Origin: Fibrobacterota bacterium
Lineage (GTDB): Bacteria; Fibrobacterota; Chitinivibrionia; Chitinivibrionales; Chitinispirillaceae
Direction of reading: 5' to 3'
Assembly (NCBI GenBank): GCA_023412475.1
Contig: JAEYNR010000006.1
Span: 1 to 64,000, forward strand
DNA: 64,000 nucleotides
This document shows, one piece after another, positions 1-8,232 of the stretch (within the stretch, counting starts at the first letter, position 1; every line of letters starts with the position of its first letter). The translations under genes were made by a program, and so were the position numbers. The notes below the pieces were generated by a model, which saw nothing but the letters and a program-made list of their open reading frames with translations, did not search any database and was not told the DNA's origin.

Positions 1-172
1 TTCAGTTTTGAATTATGGTGGTGTAATTATAGTAATATCATCTGTTTTGTCCCTTGCATCTATATACAGTTTGAATTATCTTAGGATTATGTTCTGTTAA
101 TATCTTTGTTTAAATAAGTGCGGAAAAGATTACGGTATATGCTTCAGAATAAGGATTAAGGACCAAACTGGG

Positions 173-343
173 AACTTATCCGGGCACGGAAACGGCGTTG
201 ATCTTAGATACATACAGGAACTTTCAGGTCTTTCCAGAAGTACGACTACTGAAATTTATACCCATGTAAGCTTCAATAAAATAGGCAAGATACGCAGTCC
301 GCTTGCATATCTTCGGGGAAAAAAGCGGCAGGGTATGGAATAA
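173..343 (+). pseudogene. Tyrosine recombinase (XerC/XerD-like) C-terminal remnant
   Basis: Reading in the frame that ends at the TAA at 341-343 gives a peptide containing NGVDLRYIQEL and then STTTEIYTHVS. This is the C-terminal signature of phage/integron-type tyrosine recombinases, with the nucleophilic Tyr in the EIYTHV context. The conserved box just before the tyrosine (usually LGH) reads SGL, so one catalytic His appears replaced. No upstream catalytic domain is recognisable in the first 170 bases and there is no start codon, so this is a decayed 3' end. It sits at the edge of an accessory region with an IS element and restriction-gene debris, consistent with an old integration site. 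Confidence 0.7.
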
Positions 344-538
344 ACGTACAGTGCAGATCGTATGAACTTTTTTTCGTACAATCGGAAGTTGTGTGCAATA
401 AACTGGCATGAAGAATAAAACCGCCACCGGAAAAATACCAAGAACGCGTACGGAATAAATATGATAAAAACAATTTAATATAATAGATTAACATAACCAA
501 TCAAATTAAAATTCAAGTCAGATGTAAATAATATATTT

Positions 539-1009
539 ATGAAAACAAATTCAATCAAAATAGTGCTTGTTATTTCAATCATATTGGATACGACATTTGC
601 AGGAATGATTAATTCTAGTATGCAAATAATAAATGTGAATGAAAATGATAGCGTAACAAAAATTAACAAGGTTGAATTAATTCCAAACCGCCCGATTGGT
701 AAAACAATTATAGGTTATGTATTGGCAATTGAAGGTGTTTTAGCGATTCCATTTGGAATAATATTAATGGCTAAAACGCAGAAATATGAATCTCATGAGC
801 ATAGTATAGGTGGAGTAATAAATGAAGGATATTTTTTGATAAATCGATGGATCGGATTAACTGCTACGGTTGAAGGTATAGGTTGTGTTATCCCTGGGGC
901 AATATTACTATATAAATCTAACAAAGAATGGAAATTGTACAATGAATATCAAAATAAACAATTAGGAAATGACTCTGAAATTAAATTGAATTTTGCCTTC
1001 GAATTTTAA
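539..1009 (+). CDS. Hypothetical membrane protein, 156 aa
   Basis: Not recognised. The N-terminus (MKTNSIKIVLVISIILDTTFAG) looks like a signal peptide or first membrane segment. Two further hydrophobic stretches follow, around residues 53-75 (IGKTIIGYVLAIEGVLAIPFGIIL in part) and 100-120, separated by a short polar loop with KYESHEHS. The tail is polar and charged. The gene is clearly more AT-rich than the metabolic genes further on and no strong ribosome binding site is visible, which fits foreign origin. It stands alone between an integrase remnant and a non-coding block. It could be a small defence or phage-derived membrane protein, but the sequence shows no motif that would establish this. 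Confidence 0.5.
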   Translation: MKTNSIKIVLVISIILDTTFAGMINSSMQIINVNENDSVTKINKVELIPNRPIGKTIIGYVLAIEGVLAIPFGIILMAKTQKYESHEHSIGGVINEGYFLINRWIGLTATVEGIGCVIPGAILLYKSNKEWKLYNEYQNKQLGNDSEIKLNFAFEF

Positions 1010-1079
1010 GATTACTATAGTAATATGCTCAAAATTAATGTGAACTTAACAATTAAATAGGTTTTAGTTGCAACAGTTA

Positions 1080-1662
1080 AAAAATAAGAGTGCGCGGGGA
1101 AATTAAGATCATGCCAGTTTACAGACACACAACAGCGCAAGGCCACCATGCCAGCAGTAAAGCTTCGAAGACTCGCATTACTTCTGGCACAGCGGCCGTT
1201 GCCGTACCGTTGGTACGCCGAGCGAAACTTGGCGTCTCTTATATAGTGACCTGTCAAAGAGTATTTTGACAGGAAGTCCATATCTGGTAAGGGTTAGCCA
1301 TCCATTCATCCTTCGTAGTAGTCTACTACGGAGAACGGGCCAGTACCTCGGTTCAGCTAAAAGCTGGTCTCGATGACTCGGCTGCGTGTAAGCAGGAGAT
1401 GGTCCATTTATCCTTTCTGAAGGAGGCGCAACCGAAGCATAACTGCACGGGAGCAATTTCCGATTGACCTGACAAAGAAGTAAAGCGAATCAATTATACA
1501 GGCCACACGCCTGCGCTAAAGCTACGGTGTGCAGGCAGGCAGGGAGGACCGTAACTCCTGAAGACTATCGAGCCCCGTTAGTGGCTTCAAGCGGAAGACG
1601 ACATTAATCCCGACTTCACGTCGGGAGAAGTCAATAACGAAACACCGCTAAGGAGAGGTGCG
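1080..1662. other. GC-rich non-coding block, probably a decayed mobile element
   Basis: This block has a base composition unlike the AT-rich gene before it and no convincing reading frame on either strand. It contains several self-complementary stretches (for example CCCGACTTCACGTCGGG around 1608-1624, and the palindrome at 1310-1333). It ends exactly where a truncated restriction-gene start begins, so it probably interrupts or deleted that gene. The first bases after 1089 (GTGCG) are compatible with a group II intron 5' end, and another intron-like fragment exists near 17 kb. I could not recognise intron domains here, so the identity is open. Confidence 0.3.
1310..1333. repeat. Palindrome, copy 1 of CCTTCGTAGTAG/CTACTACGGAG
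   Basis: A near-perfect palindrome centred on GTAGTCTAC. A second copy with a two-base difference in the centre lies at 2605-2629. Short palindromes of this type are often mobile hairpin elements; function unknown. Confidence 0.5.
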
Positions 1663-1761
1663 GACAATATCGGGGCCGTAGATAGGGTTAAAGCCCTGTT
1701 GTTCGAGAAGGTCAATTGCAAATTCTTCTATGGAGGATTCGGTGATTTTGTGAGAGGTCAT
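1663..1761 (-). pseudogene. Truncated start of a type I restriction HsdR-like gene
   Basis: Translation from the ATG at 1761-1759 gives 33 residues starting MTSHKITESSIEEFAIDLL and ending YGPDIV, which is the highly conserved beginning of type I restriction endonuclease R subunits (typically MTxxKITESxIExFAIxLLExxGYxYxYGPDIAPDG). Similarity stops after the V at 1663, where the GC-rich non-coding block begins and an in-frame stop soon follows. Only the first ~3% of a normal HsdR (about 1000 aa) is left. No hsdM or hsdS is visible nearby, so this is the remnant of a lost restriction system. Confidence 0.6.
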
Positions 1762-1787
1762 GTTGTTTCTGCTATTCCATTGTTTGA

Positions 1788-2207
1788 TCAGGATTTCGGG
1801 ATTACAGGATTACCATGATTTGGAGTAACAAGTTTTTTATTATAAACACGTTTAAACTCAAGACTCCTTGCACCGAAATTTATTAGAAGTCCATCAGCGA
1901 TATTGTAAGCCTCGCAATAGTTTATTGCCTGAGCTTTGTGAACATCTTCTATTTTCTCAACCGCTTTCAACTCCACCATTACTGCGTTTTCCACAAAAAA
2001 ATCAACCCTTCTTGTGCCAATGTGGACTTTACGGTAAAAGATCGACATTTCCATTTCTCGTTCAAATGATAAACCTTGAAATTGTAATTCAATCGCCAGT
2101 GCACGCTGATATATGACTTCCTGAAAACCATTGCCAAGTGAAGAGTGCACAGTCATGGCACAACCGATAATTTTATGGGTTAGATCGTTTACAGGATAAT
2201 TGCTCAT
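1788..2207 (-). CDS. GxxExxY family protein (PD-(D/E)XK-like), 139 aa
   Basis: The protein carries the family hallmark GNGFQEVIYQRALAIEL, giving the G-x-x-E-x-x-Y signature, followed by RRVDFFVENAVMVELKAVE. The latter matches the D...ExK part of a PD-(D/E)XK nuclease-like fold (D in VDF, E-L-K). The family has no settled function; members are short, abundant and often found near mobile elements or as insertions in other genes. I placed the start at the ATG at 2207 because GGGGG lies 8 bases upstream; an upstream in-frame ATG would add 12 basic residues (MKTRERKRGARK). The C-terminal residues are encoded by the GATTACA-type repeat, so the natural end may have been altered. Confidence 0.75.
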   Translation of the reverse strand: MSNYPVNDLTHKIIGCAMTVHSSLGNGFQEVIYQRALAIELQFQGLSFEREMEMSIFYRKVHIGTRRVDFFVENAVMVELKAVEKIEDVHKAQAINYCEAYNIADGLLINFGARSLEFKRVYNKKLVTPNHGNPVIPKS

Positions 2208-2242
2208 TTTTCGTGCCCCCCTCTTTCTTTCCCTTGTCTTCA

Positions 2243-2313
2243 ACAGGATTACAGGATTACAAGATTACCAAGATTCTTCAACATGATTACATGATTACAG
2301 GATTACAGGATTC
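2243..2313. repeat. GATTACA-type short tandem repeats
   Basis: Repeated units of ACAGGATTACA / CATGATTACATG run through this stretch, and related copies occur at 1794-1815 flanking the other end of the GxxExxY gene. The repeats therefore bracket that gene, as if it moved or was duplicated together with them. Confidence 0.6.
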
Positions 2314-2781
2314 CTTCTCCTATCATCTCTCATTAATCGTGTCCATCATGCAATCCTGTAAATCGTGTACAGACATGATAGAGATAACAAGGAAACAATA
2401 ATACCGGGAAATGATATAAGAAACATAAATTCAATACTAACCTCTATATTGAAATATCTTCCTTTTGCATACAAAATGCCTATATCCAGTTCAGGCAGTC
2501 CTGATGTGGCAAAGAAAAATGCTTTCATAAAATTGAAAGCAACGGCAACTCGCATTCTGACTTACATCTGTAGAAGGCTAGCAGTAACCAATAAAGGGCG
2601 CCCACCTTCGTAGCAGACTACTACGGAGGACTGAGCATGCCTTACCAACCATTTTTCTAACCTCTTCAGAACCTTATAAGAAGACTACTGCCCTGAATGA
2701 GTATAGAAATTCTGATGGATGCGTTCCCGAATTAAAAAACAGCCCTGTCGACAGTTGGGGTTCAACAAAGAAATCGTCATA
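2314..2781. other. No recognised gene; degraded accessory DNA
   Basis: The reading frames here are short and match nothing I know. The stretch contains the second palindrome copy (2605-2629). Its right end grades into the 43-bp tandem array. A hydrophobic 69-residue frame on the minus strand at 2346-2555 cannot be supported as a gene. Confidence 0.4.
2605..2629. repeat. Palindrome, copy 2
   Basis: CCTTCGTAGCAG/ACTACTACGGAGG, nearly identical to 1310-1333; the central bases are changed. The two copies lie 1.3 kb apart and flank the hsdR remnant and the GxxExxY gene. Confidence 0.5.
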
Positions 2782-3108
2782 GTACGCCAAGAACGCGTGC
2801 TCATCATACTATGCTCTTCCCAGAGTATGCCAAGAACGCGTGCCTGGCATATTATGCTCTTACCATTGTACGCCCCCAACACATGCCTGGTATACTATGC
2901 TCTTACCATTGTATCCCTGGAACCCGTGCATGGCATTCTATGCACTTACCATAGTGCGCCCGAAACCCGTGCCTGGCATACTATGATCTCACCATAGTGC
3001 GCCCGGAACACGTGCATGGCATTCTATGCTCTTATCATAGTGCGCCTGAAACACGTGCATGGCGTACTATGATCTATTCATGGTGTCTCAGAAACCGTTT
3101 TGAGGTCC
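2782..3108. repeat. 43-bp tandem repeat array, seven copies plus a partial
   Basis: Unit starts fall at 2782, 2825, 2868, 2911, 2954, 2997, 3040 and (partial) 3083, an exact 43-base period. Each unit runs approximately GTGCGCC-(C/T)GAAAC-(A/C)CGTGC-(A/C)TGG-CATNCTATG and then a pyrimidine-rich spacer. An inverted repeat (A/T)CTATG-N7-CATAG spans each unit junction. The period is not a multiple of three, so it is not a protein repeat. Copies have diverged by point changes while keeping length, which points to an old array. Confidence 0.85.
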
Positions 3109-3228
3109 ATATAGCGGGAACACTATCCTATAAGGATGGCTGGGAAGTGTACCGGGTGATTTTCTTTACCCTGAATTAGAGATGGTATTGCCGGTTGTGA
3201 TAGAGGAGAAGTGGTTTTGGGAATCGGC

Positions 3229-4553
3229 GAGAGTGCTGAAATATTTGTGTAAACCTCTGTAATAGGTGGTGTGGATTATTTTAACCACTTAACATCAATG
3301 GAGGTTTACTGTTATGGCCAGAAAAGAGCATGGCAACCCATTACTGCGAGAGCTTATTAAAGAGCGTGGAATCAAGGACTTGCAGGGTATCCATAATTTA
3401 GTAAAAGAGCTGACAGGCTCCTTAATTCAGGAGATGCTTGAAGCAGAACTGCAAAATGAGCTGGGGTACTCCAAATGGGATTATCGTAACAAAGGCACCA
3501 CTAACAGTCGAAATGGTTATTCAGAAAAGACACTTAAAAGCAGCCTGGGAGAGATTCTTATTAAGGTCCCCAGAGACCGGGATGGAGAATTTGAGCCACA
3601 ACTGGTAAAAAAACACGAGACCGACATATCCGCAATTGAAGATAAGATTCTTTTTTTGTACTCACAGGGGATGTCAACTCGTGATATTCAAAAGACAATC
3701 AATGAGCTTTACGGAACATCAGTAGATGATACCTTGGTATCGCGAATAACGGATAAGATACTTCCGGTATTGCGTGAATGGCAGCAAAGGCCTCTTGAAA
3801 AAGTTTACGCATTGGTAATTCTTGATGCCATCCATCTCAAAGTCCGTGAAGAAGGGGTGGTAGTTACAAAGGCCGCTTATATAGCAATTGGAATAAATGA
3901 CGGCTATAAAGATGTCCTGGGAATTTGGCTTGGAGCATCGGAGGGGGCAAAGTACTGGTTAGGGGTTTTAAATGAACTTAAAGCAAGGGGCGTTGAAGAT
4001 ATACTGATAGCCAGTATAGATGGCTTAAAAGGCTTCGTAGAGGCCATAGGGGTGGCATTCCCCAAGACTGAGGTACAACGCTGCATTATTCATCAGATTC
4101 GTTCCAGTACCCGTTATGTGAGCTATAAAGACCGTAAACCGTTTATTAATGATCTGAAACTCGTATACAAGGCAGCAACAGAAAAAGAGGCTCTTAATGC
4201 ACTTGAAGAGCTTGAGAACAAGTGGGCCGGAAAGTATAGGTTTGCTGTAAAGAGCTGGCGAGATAACTGGAATGAACTGAGTACGATGTTTAAATACCCG
4301 CCTGAAATCAGAAAATTAATATATACCACTAATGCGATAGAGAGTTTTAACAGGCAGTTAAGAAAGGCAACCAAGACCAAAAGTGCTTTTGTCAGCGATG
4401 ATGCAGCTATGAAAGTATTGTATCTGACCACTATGAAAGTAGTTGAAAAGTGGACTAGGCCACTTCCTGACTGGGGAACAATAATTGGTAATCTTTCGAT
4501 TTATTTTGGTGATCGTGTAACAATTAAAAAGTAATGCTTTAGATCTTTACAAT
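3229..4553 (+). mobile_element. IS256-family insertion sequence, right end apparently truncated
   Basis: A probable left terminal inverted repeat begins at 3229 (GAGAGTGCTGAAATATTTG, then TGTAAACC), 85 bases before the transposase ATG. An intact right end should show the complement (TTTACACAAATATTTCAG). After the transposase stop only TTTACA (4548-4553) is present before the sequence diverges. The element may therefore have lost its right terminus and be immobile on its own, although the transposase gene is open. Confidence 0.6.
3314..4534 (+). CDS. IS256 (mutator) family transposase, 406 aa
   Basis: DDE transposase of the IS256/mutator group. Full length for the family (about 400 aa). It shows the conserved N-terminal region (LIQEMLEAELQNELGY, SRNGYSEKTLKSSLGE, VPRDRDGEFEPQLV). 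The catalytic acids are Asp in VILDAIHLKV, Asp in ASIDGLKGF and Glu in TTNAIESFNRQLRK, and the C/H region RCIIHQIRSSTRYV is present. No frameshift or stop is visible. Translation starts at ATG 3314 after GGAGG at 3299-3303. The gene is the only open frame in the element; no cargo is present. Confidence 0.95.
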   Translation: MARKEHGNPLLRELIKERGIKDLQGIHNLVKELTGSLIQEMLEAELQNELGYSKWDYRNKGTTNSRNGYSEKTLKSSLGEILIKVPRDRDGEFEPQLVKKHETDISAIEDKILFLYSQGMSTRDIQKTINELYGTSVDDTLVSRITDKILPVLREWQQRPLEKVYALVILDAIHLKVREEGVVVTKAAYIAIGINDGYKDVLGIWLGASEGAKYWLGVLNELKARGVEDILIASIDGLKGFVEAIGVAFPKTEVQRCIIHQIRSSTRYVSYKDRKPFINDLKLVYKAATEKEALNALEELENKWAGKYRFAVKSWRDNWNELSTMFKYPPEIRKLIYTTNAIESFNRQLRKATKTKSAFVSDDAAMKVLYLTTMKVVEKWTRPLPDWGTIIGNLSIYFGDRVTIKK

Positions 4554-4593
4554 CTGGTGGAAGGACTGGACTATCCCTGTGCTTCACATTGTC

Positions 4594-4621
4594 AACCAAT
4601 CCCCCCATGGGGGGATTGGTT
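4594..4621. repeat. Perfect 28-bp palindrome
   Basis: Two 14-base arms (AACCAATCCCCCCA and its complement) meet without a spacer at a central CATG. It lies 60 bases beyond the transposase stop, close to the presumed broken end of the IS. No T-run follows, so a terminator is not supported. Palindromes without a loop are hard to clone and assemble, so the exact sequence deserves caution. Confidence 0.8.
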
Positions 4622-4978
4622 CCCTTTAATGTAACACTATTGCTAACACATAAACTATGCTATTATATTACTGATTCATTTAATACACCTACACTATTTA
4701 CTAGTTTACACAAAAATTTCCGCACTACCTTGCATTTCGATTCATTAGATACCTATTTTCTACCGCGACTGATAATGAGCCCTTTGCAATATTCCAAACA
4801 CGATAAAACAGACGCACATGAGAATCATGAGTATATGCGGTGTACTTCCCGTAGTACCAGTTCTGCAGCTTCATACAATGTTGTAGTATTCAGAAACTGG
4901 AAAACCGCTCCATTATTAACTAGAACATGAACAAAATTCTTGATATTCAATTCCTTTTGACAGAGACAAACTGAAAAT
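4622..4978. other. Intergenic, no gene recognised
   Basis: AT-rich stretch between the IS and the MATE gene. A plus-strand open frame of 113 codons (4589-4930) starts inside the palindrome and resembles no protein. Promoter elements for the MATE gene could not be assigned with confidence. Confidence 0.4.
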
Positions 4979-6418
4979 ATGAGCAAACTTACTAATGACC
5001 ATGTTTTAAAGACACTGTTCAAAATGGCTGTCCCAATGTTGGCTGGCACCATTGCACACAACACCTATAATTTTGTTGATACAATGTTTGTGGCGAAGCT
5101 GGGGACAGTTCCACTTGCAGCAATTGGGTATACATTTCCAGTAGTTACACTGCTGATATTTATTGCAGGAGGTATAGGAACAGGGGTAACAACTTTAACC
5201 TCGCATGCACTTGGCCGAAGAAACCGTGAAGATGCTCAAAAGATGGTAACCCATGGAATTCTTCTGGTAACCCTTGTAGCTGCGGTGATTGCAATAGCGG
5301 GTTTTTTGAGTATAAAACCGGTTTTTGCCATGCTGGGAGCGGATGAAAAAACGATGCCTTTTATTAAAGAATACATGAGTATCTGGTATATCGGCGCTCT
5401 GTTCATGGCTTTACCGATGATGGGAAACGGGATACTTATTTCTCTTGGTGATTCGAAAGCAGCAAGCAGTTTCATGGTTCTTGGGGCTGTATTAAACTGC
5501 ATACTCGATCCGGTTATGATATATGGTCTGGCCGGATTTCCGGCCATGGGAATGGCTGGAGCTGCTCTGGCAACGGTTATTGCACAGGCACTCTCAACGA
5601 TCTGGCTAATCTGGTTACTGGCTGGAAAGCATAAACTTTTGCGGTTTAAAAATCTGTCTCTTTCGCAGTTCCCCAGATCGTGCCGAAGTATCTCTGATTT
5701 TGCGATTCCGGCAAGCTTGAGCATGACACTTATGCCACTGGCATCAGGGGTTATTACTAAGCTTATTAGTAAGTTTGGTAATGAAGCGGTTGCTGCGGTA
5801 AGTGCTGCAAGCAGGGTGGAAATGTTCTCCTTTATTATTCCGATGGCACTTGGAATGTCTCTGGTTCCCTTTGTCAGTCAGAATTATGGAGCCGGCCATA
5901 TAGATCGTATCTATCAGGCAAAAACATATTCCATCCGTTTCGCACTTCTTTACGGTGCACTCGTTGCAGTAATTATGTACTTTGCAGCACCGATGCTTGC
6001 GCTTATCTTTACCAATGATCAAAAAGTAGTGGAGCTGTTTACTCTTTGTTTAAGAATTATATCTGTCGGTTTCGGAATGATGGAAGTTCACCGGTACTGT
6101 GGTTTCTTTCTCACTGGTATTCATCATCCGGTGCTCTCCACTGTGCTTAATGGATTCAGAATACTGATTCTTTTATTACCTCTTTCTTTTTTGGGGAGCA
6201 GTGTCTCGGGTGTACAGGGAATCTTCGCCGGAAGACTTCTCACCGATTTACTAGCTGGAACTGTGGGGATAGTAACGGTTTCGTGGTTGCTGAAAAAACA
6301 GATGGGGTTTTCGTTTGTTAAAGAGAAAAAACAGACAAGAAGAGATGAAAAAGAAGAAAAGGAAATATCGAATAACGAACATCGAATTTCGAATTTCGAA
6401 AAACCTCTAATTGGGTAA
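4979..6418 (+). CDS. MATE family multidrug/Na+ antiporter, 479 aa
   Basis: Inner-membrane exporter of the MATE family, which uses Na+ or H+ gradients to expel cationic compounds. The protein shows 12 hydrophobic segments in two homologous halves, with the typical openings KMAVPMLAGTIAHNTYNFVDTMFVA (residues about 14-38, in part) and the second-half SISDFAIPASLSMTLMPLASG (about 238-258). Length is normal (440-470) except for about 35 extra C-terminal residues. That tail (after LLKKQMGFSF) is charged and ends in SNNEHRISNFEKPLIG, encoded by a TTCGAATTTCGAA-type intergenic repeat, so the original stop was probably replaced by repeat insertion. Single gene, no operon partner. Confidence 0.9.
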   Translation: MSKLTNDHVLKTLFKMAVPMLAGTIAHNTYNFVDTMFVAKLGTVPLAAIGYTFPVVTLLIFIAGGIGTGVTTLTSHALGRRNREDAQKMVTHGILLVTLVAAVIAIAGFLSIKPVFAMLGADEKTMPFIKEYMSIWYIGALFMALPMMGNGILISLGDSKAASSFMVLGAVLNCILDPVMIYGLAGFPAMGMAGAALATVIAQALSTIWLIWLLAGKHKLLRFKNLSLSQFPRSCRSISDFAIPASLSMTLMPLASGVITKLISKFGNEAVAAVSAASRVEMFSFIIPMALGMSLVPFVSQNYGAGHIDRIYQAKTYSIRFALLYGALVAVIMYFAAPMLALIFTNDQKVVELFTLCLRIISVGFGMMEVHRYCGFFLTGIHHPVLSTVLNGFRILILLLPLSFLGSSVSGVQGIFAGRLLTDLLAGTVGIVTVSWLLKKQMGFSFVKEKKQTRRDEKEEKEISNNEHRISNFEKPLIG

Positions 6419-6436
6419 GGAAATCATTAATTGCAT

Positions 6437-6456
6437 AGACGTCCAGCCGGACGTCT
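6437..6456. repeat. Hairpin AGACGTCC-AGCC-GGACGTCT
   Basis: Eight-base perfect arms around a four-base loop, 18 bases beyond the MATE stop. A second imperfect hairpin (AGGC...GCCT) follows at once. There is no T-run, so this is more likely a dispersed hairpin element than a terminator. Confidence 0.45.
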
Positions 6457-6621
6457 CCCACACCTAAGGCCTGGAAGCCTAAGCTATTATAAGGCGCTCT
6501 TTCAGCTAATCAGATTTCTTAACCTCTGAACCCCTAGAACCTCTTTTCGCCCGGAAAATCCGGTCATTTGCCGTTCCCATTTTCCCATCTGACTGATTCT
6601 GTCCAAGACATTCCGAAACAT

Positions 6622-6650
6622 TTGACTTTTTCTTTTTTAGGTGGTATTTA
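6622..6650 (+). promoter_or_regulatory. Sigma-70-like promoter for the candidate RNA
   Basis: TTGACT at 6622-6627 and TATTTA at 6645-6650 are separated by exactly 17 bases. Transcription would begin near 6657. No open frame follows before the terminator at 6872-6904, which points to an RNA gene. Confidence 0.45.
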
Positions 6651-6656
6651 TTAATT

Positions 6657-6905
6657 GTGAGATCGATCTCCTGTCCTGGCAGGATCCAAAAAATCCTGCG
6701 GCTCTCCTCAAAAAGGAGCAGTATTATTCTTGAATCGACTGGAGATTCAGGGATAAGGGTGTAATTCCTGAAAGATTGGGGGTGGTCCTATCAGTAGTAA
6801 CAGACTTATAGGCACCTCCGGAACTGGCTGTTAAGTAAAAAGGCCACTCCGGACGGGTCCTTCATATCGGGCGGCTCCTTTTATTAAAAGGAGCCGATTT
6901 TTTTC
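6657..6905 (+). ncRNA. Candidate structured non-coding RNA (about 250 nt)
   Basis: The segment between a plausible promoter and a strong intrinsic terminator has no coding frame but folds by eye into consecutive stems. These are GCAGGAT/ATCCTGC around 6679-6700, CTCCT/AGGAG around 6704-6718, TCAGG/CCTGA around 6748-6772, and a two-tier stem TCCGGA...TGGC/GCCA...TCCGGA around 6817-6853, followed by the terminator. I looked for RNase P, tmRNA, SRP and common riboswitch signatures and found none. A 6S-like or lineage-specific RNA is possible. No plus-strand gene lies downstream, so a leader role is unlikely. Confidence 0.45.
6872..6904 (+). terminator. Intrinsic terminator, plus strand
   Basis: Eleven-base perfect stem CGGCTCCTTTT/AAAAGGAGCCG with a three-base loop, followed by seven T residues. 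It terminates the candidate RNA. Confidence 0.85.
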
Positions 6906-7014
6906 TAACCTAAAATTCGGGTGATTCATAGACCAAAGCCGCGTAGCATATCAATTGTAGAAAAACCGTGTGCTTAAAACCAGTGGCTTAGTACCGAATA
7001 CCGTGGATAACTTA

Positions 7015-7056
7015 AGAAGAAAAAGCAGAGGCTGAGGAAAACTCCTCAGTCTCTGC
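7015..7056 (-). terminator. Intrinsic terminator of the oad operon
   Basis: On the minus strand, GCAGAG-A-CTGAGGA, a GTTT loop, then TCCTCAG-C-CTCTGC and a T-rich tract (TTTTTCTTCTT), immediately after the oadB stop. Confidence 0.85.
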
Positions 7057-7067
7057 TGCATATAAGA

Positions 7068-8210
7068 CTACTGAAGTAAAGCAAGTAAAACACCGGCAGC
7101 AACGGCAGAACCGATAACTCCAGCCACATTGGGCCCCATCGCGTGCATCAGAAGGTAGTTGTTAGGATTGTATTCCCGGCCTACCTTATTGACCACTCGA
7201 GCAGCCATAGGCACTGCAGAAACTCCTGCCGCACCGATAAGCGGATTTATTGGTGTCTTCGATAATTTGTTCATTATTTTTGCAAGCAATACACCGCCTG
7301 CGGTTCCAATACTGAATGCAATCAGTCCAAGAACTAAAATTCCCAGAGTCTCACCTCTGAGGAATTGATCTGCAGAAAGCTTGCTGCCTACCGTGAGACC
7401 CAGAAATATCGTAGTAATATTAATGAGCTCATTCATGGCAGTTTTATAAAGCCGATCAACGACTCCAGACTCTTTCAGCAGATTTCCAAAACACAGTGCT
7501 CCGATAAGAGGAGTTGCATCCGGTAAAAGCAACGTGCAAAGAAGAAGCACCAGAAGAGGAAAGAAAATTTTCTCTCTTTTGGATACATGACGAAGCTGAA
7601 CCATTTCGATTTTCCGCTCTTTTTCACTTGTTAGCATTTTCATTATCGGTGGCTGAATAATCGGTACAAGAGCCATATATGAATATGCGGCAACCGCTAT
7701 AGCCCCCAGAAGCTGCGGACTTAGTCTTGAAGCGAGGAAAATGGCCGTAGGCCCATCCGCCCCACCAATTATTCCAATAGATGCAGCATCTTTAATGCTG
7801 AAATTTATTCCCGGAACATACTGACTTAAAGCCAAAGCCCCAAGTAGTGTACCAAAAATTCCCAACTGTGCTGCAGCACCAAGTAATGCCGTTTTAGGAT
7901 TGGCAATCAATGGACCGAAATCGGTCATTGCACCAACACCGATAAAGATTATCAGTGGAAAAACACCAGTATTAATACCCACATTGTAGATCAATCCCAA
8001 AAATCCGTTAGGGCCTGCGATCCCGGCTACCGGGATATTGGCTAAAATTCCACCAAATCCGATGGGAATCAATAAGAGTGGTTCAAAGCCTTTTCTTATA
8101 GCCAGAAAAAGAAGTACCATGCCCACACAGATCATGATAGCCTGGCCAACCTGAAAGTTTGCAATTCCGGTCGAAGCCACCAGATTGCTTACTGCATTTG
8201 ATAGATTCAT
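7068..8210 (-). CDS. oadB: Na+-translocating oxaloacetate decarboxylase beta subunit, 380 aa
   Basis: Integral membrane subunit that decarboxylates the carboxybiotin formed by the alpha subunit and couples this to Na+ export. About eleven membrane segments are visible. Family signatures are present: [15 protein letters not shown] segment ([15 protein letters not shown]), [17 protein letters not shown] containing the Na+-site Asp (GGADGP), and the C-terminal [18 protein letters not shown] and [15 protein letters not shown]. Length matches the shorter OadB/MmdB/GcdB type (375-430 aa). Last gene of oadG-oadA-oadB; 22 bases separate it from oadA and AAGGGATG precedes its ATG. Methylmalonyl- or glutaconyl-CoA decarboxylase beta subunits are very similar, but the adjacent alpha subunit indicates oxaloacetate (or pyruvate carboxylase-like) chemistry. 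Confidence 0.92.
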   Translation of the reverse strand: MNLSNAVSNLVASTGIANFQVGQAIMICVGMVLLFLAIRKGFEPLLLIPIGFGGILANIPVAGIAGPNGFLGLIYNVGINTGVFPLIIFIGVGAMTDFGPLIANPKTALLGAAAQLGIFGTLLGALALSQYVPGINFSIKDAASIGIIGGADGPTAIFLASRLSPQLLGAIAVAAYSYMALVPIIQPPIMKMLTSEKERKIEMVQLRHVSKREKIFFPLLVLLLCTLLLPDATPLIGALCFGNLLKESGVVDRLYKTAMNELINITTIFLGLTVGSKLSADQFLRGETLGILVLGLIAFSIGTAGGVLLAKIMNKLSKTPINPLIGAAGVSAVPMAARVVNKVGREYNPNNYLLMHAMGPNVAGVIGSAVAAGVLLALLQ

Positions 8211-8232
8211 TGTATCACATCCCTTTTTTCAA

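Noticed and set aside
1178..1456. Minus-strand 92-codon frame as a gene
   Set aside because: Low-complexity, Arg/Pro/Ser-rich translation inside the structured GC-rich block; no start signal and no recognisable family.
2782..3108. CRISPR array
   Set aside because: Repeats are directly adjacent with a constant 43-base period and no unique spacers; there are no cas genes.
2719..3179. Two plus-strand open frames across the tandem array as proteins
   Set aside because: They are translations of a 43-base repeat whose period is not a multiple of three; the apparent peptide repeats shift frame and have no ribosome binding site.
4589..4930. 113-codon frame after the IS
   Set aside because: Begins within the perfect palindrome, has no ribosome binding site and an improbable composition.
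6657..6905. RNase P RNA, tmRNA, SRP RNA or a riboswitch
   Set aside because: None of the universally conserved cores was found (GAAAGUCC, tmRNA tRNA-like ends with CCA, GGUCAGGUCCGGAA-type SRP loop), and no gene follows on the same strand.
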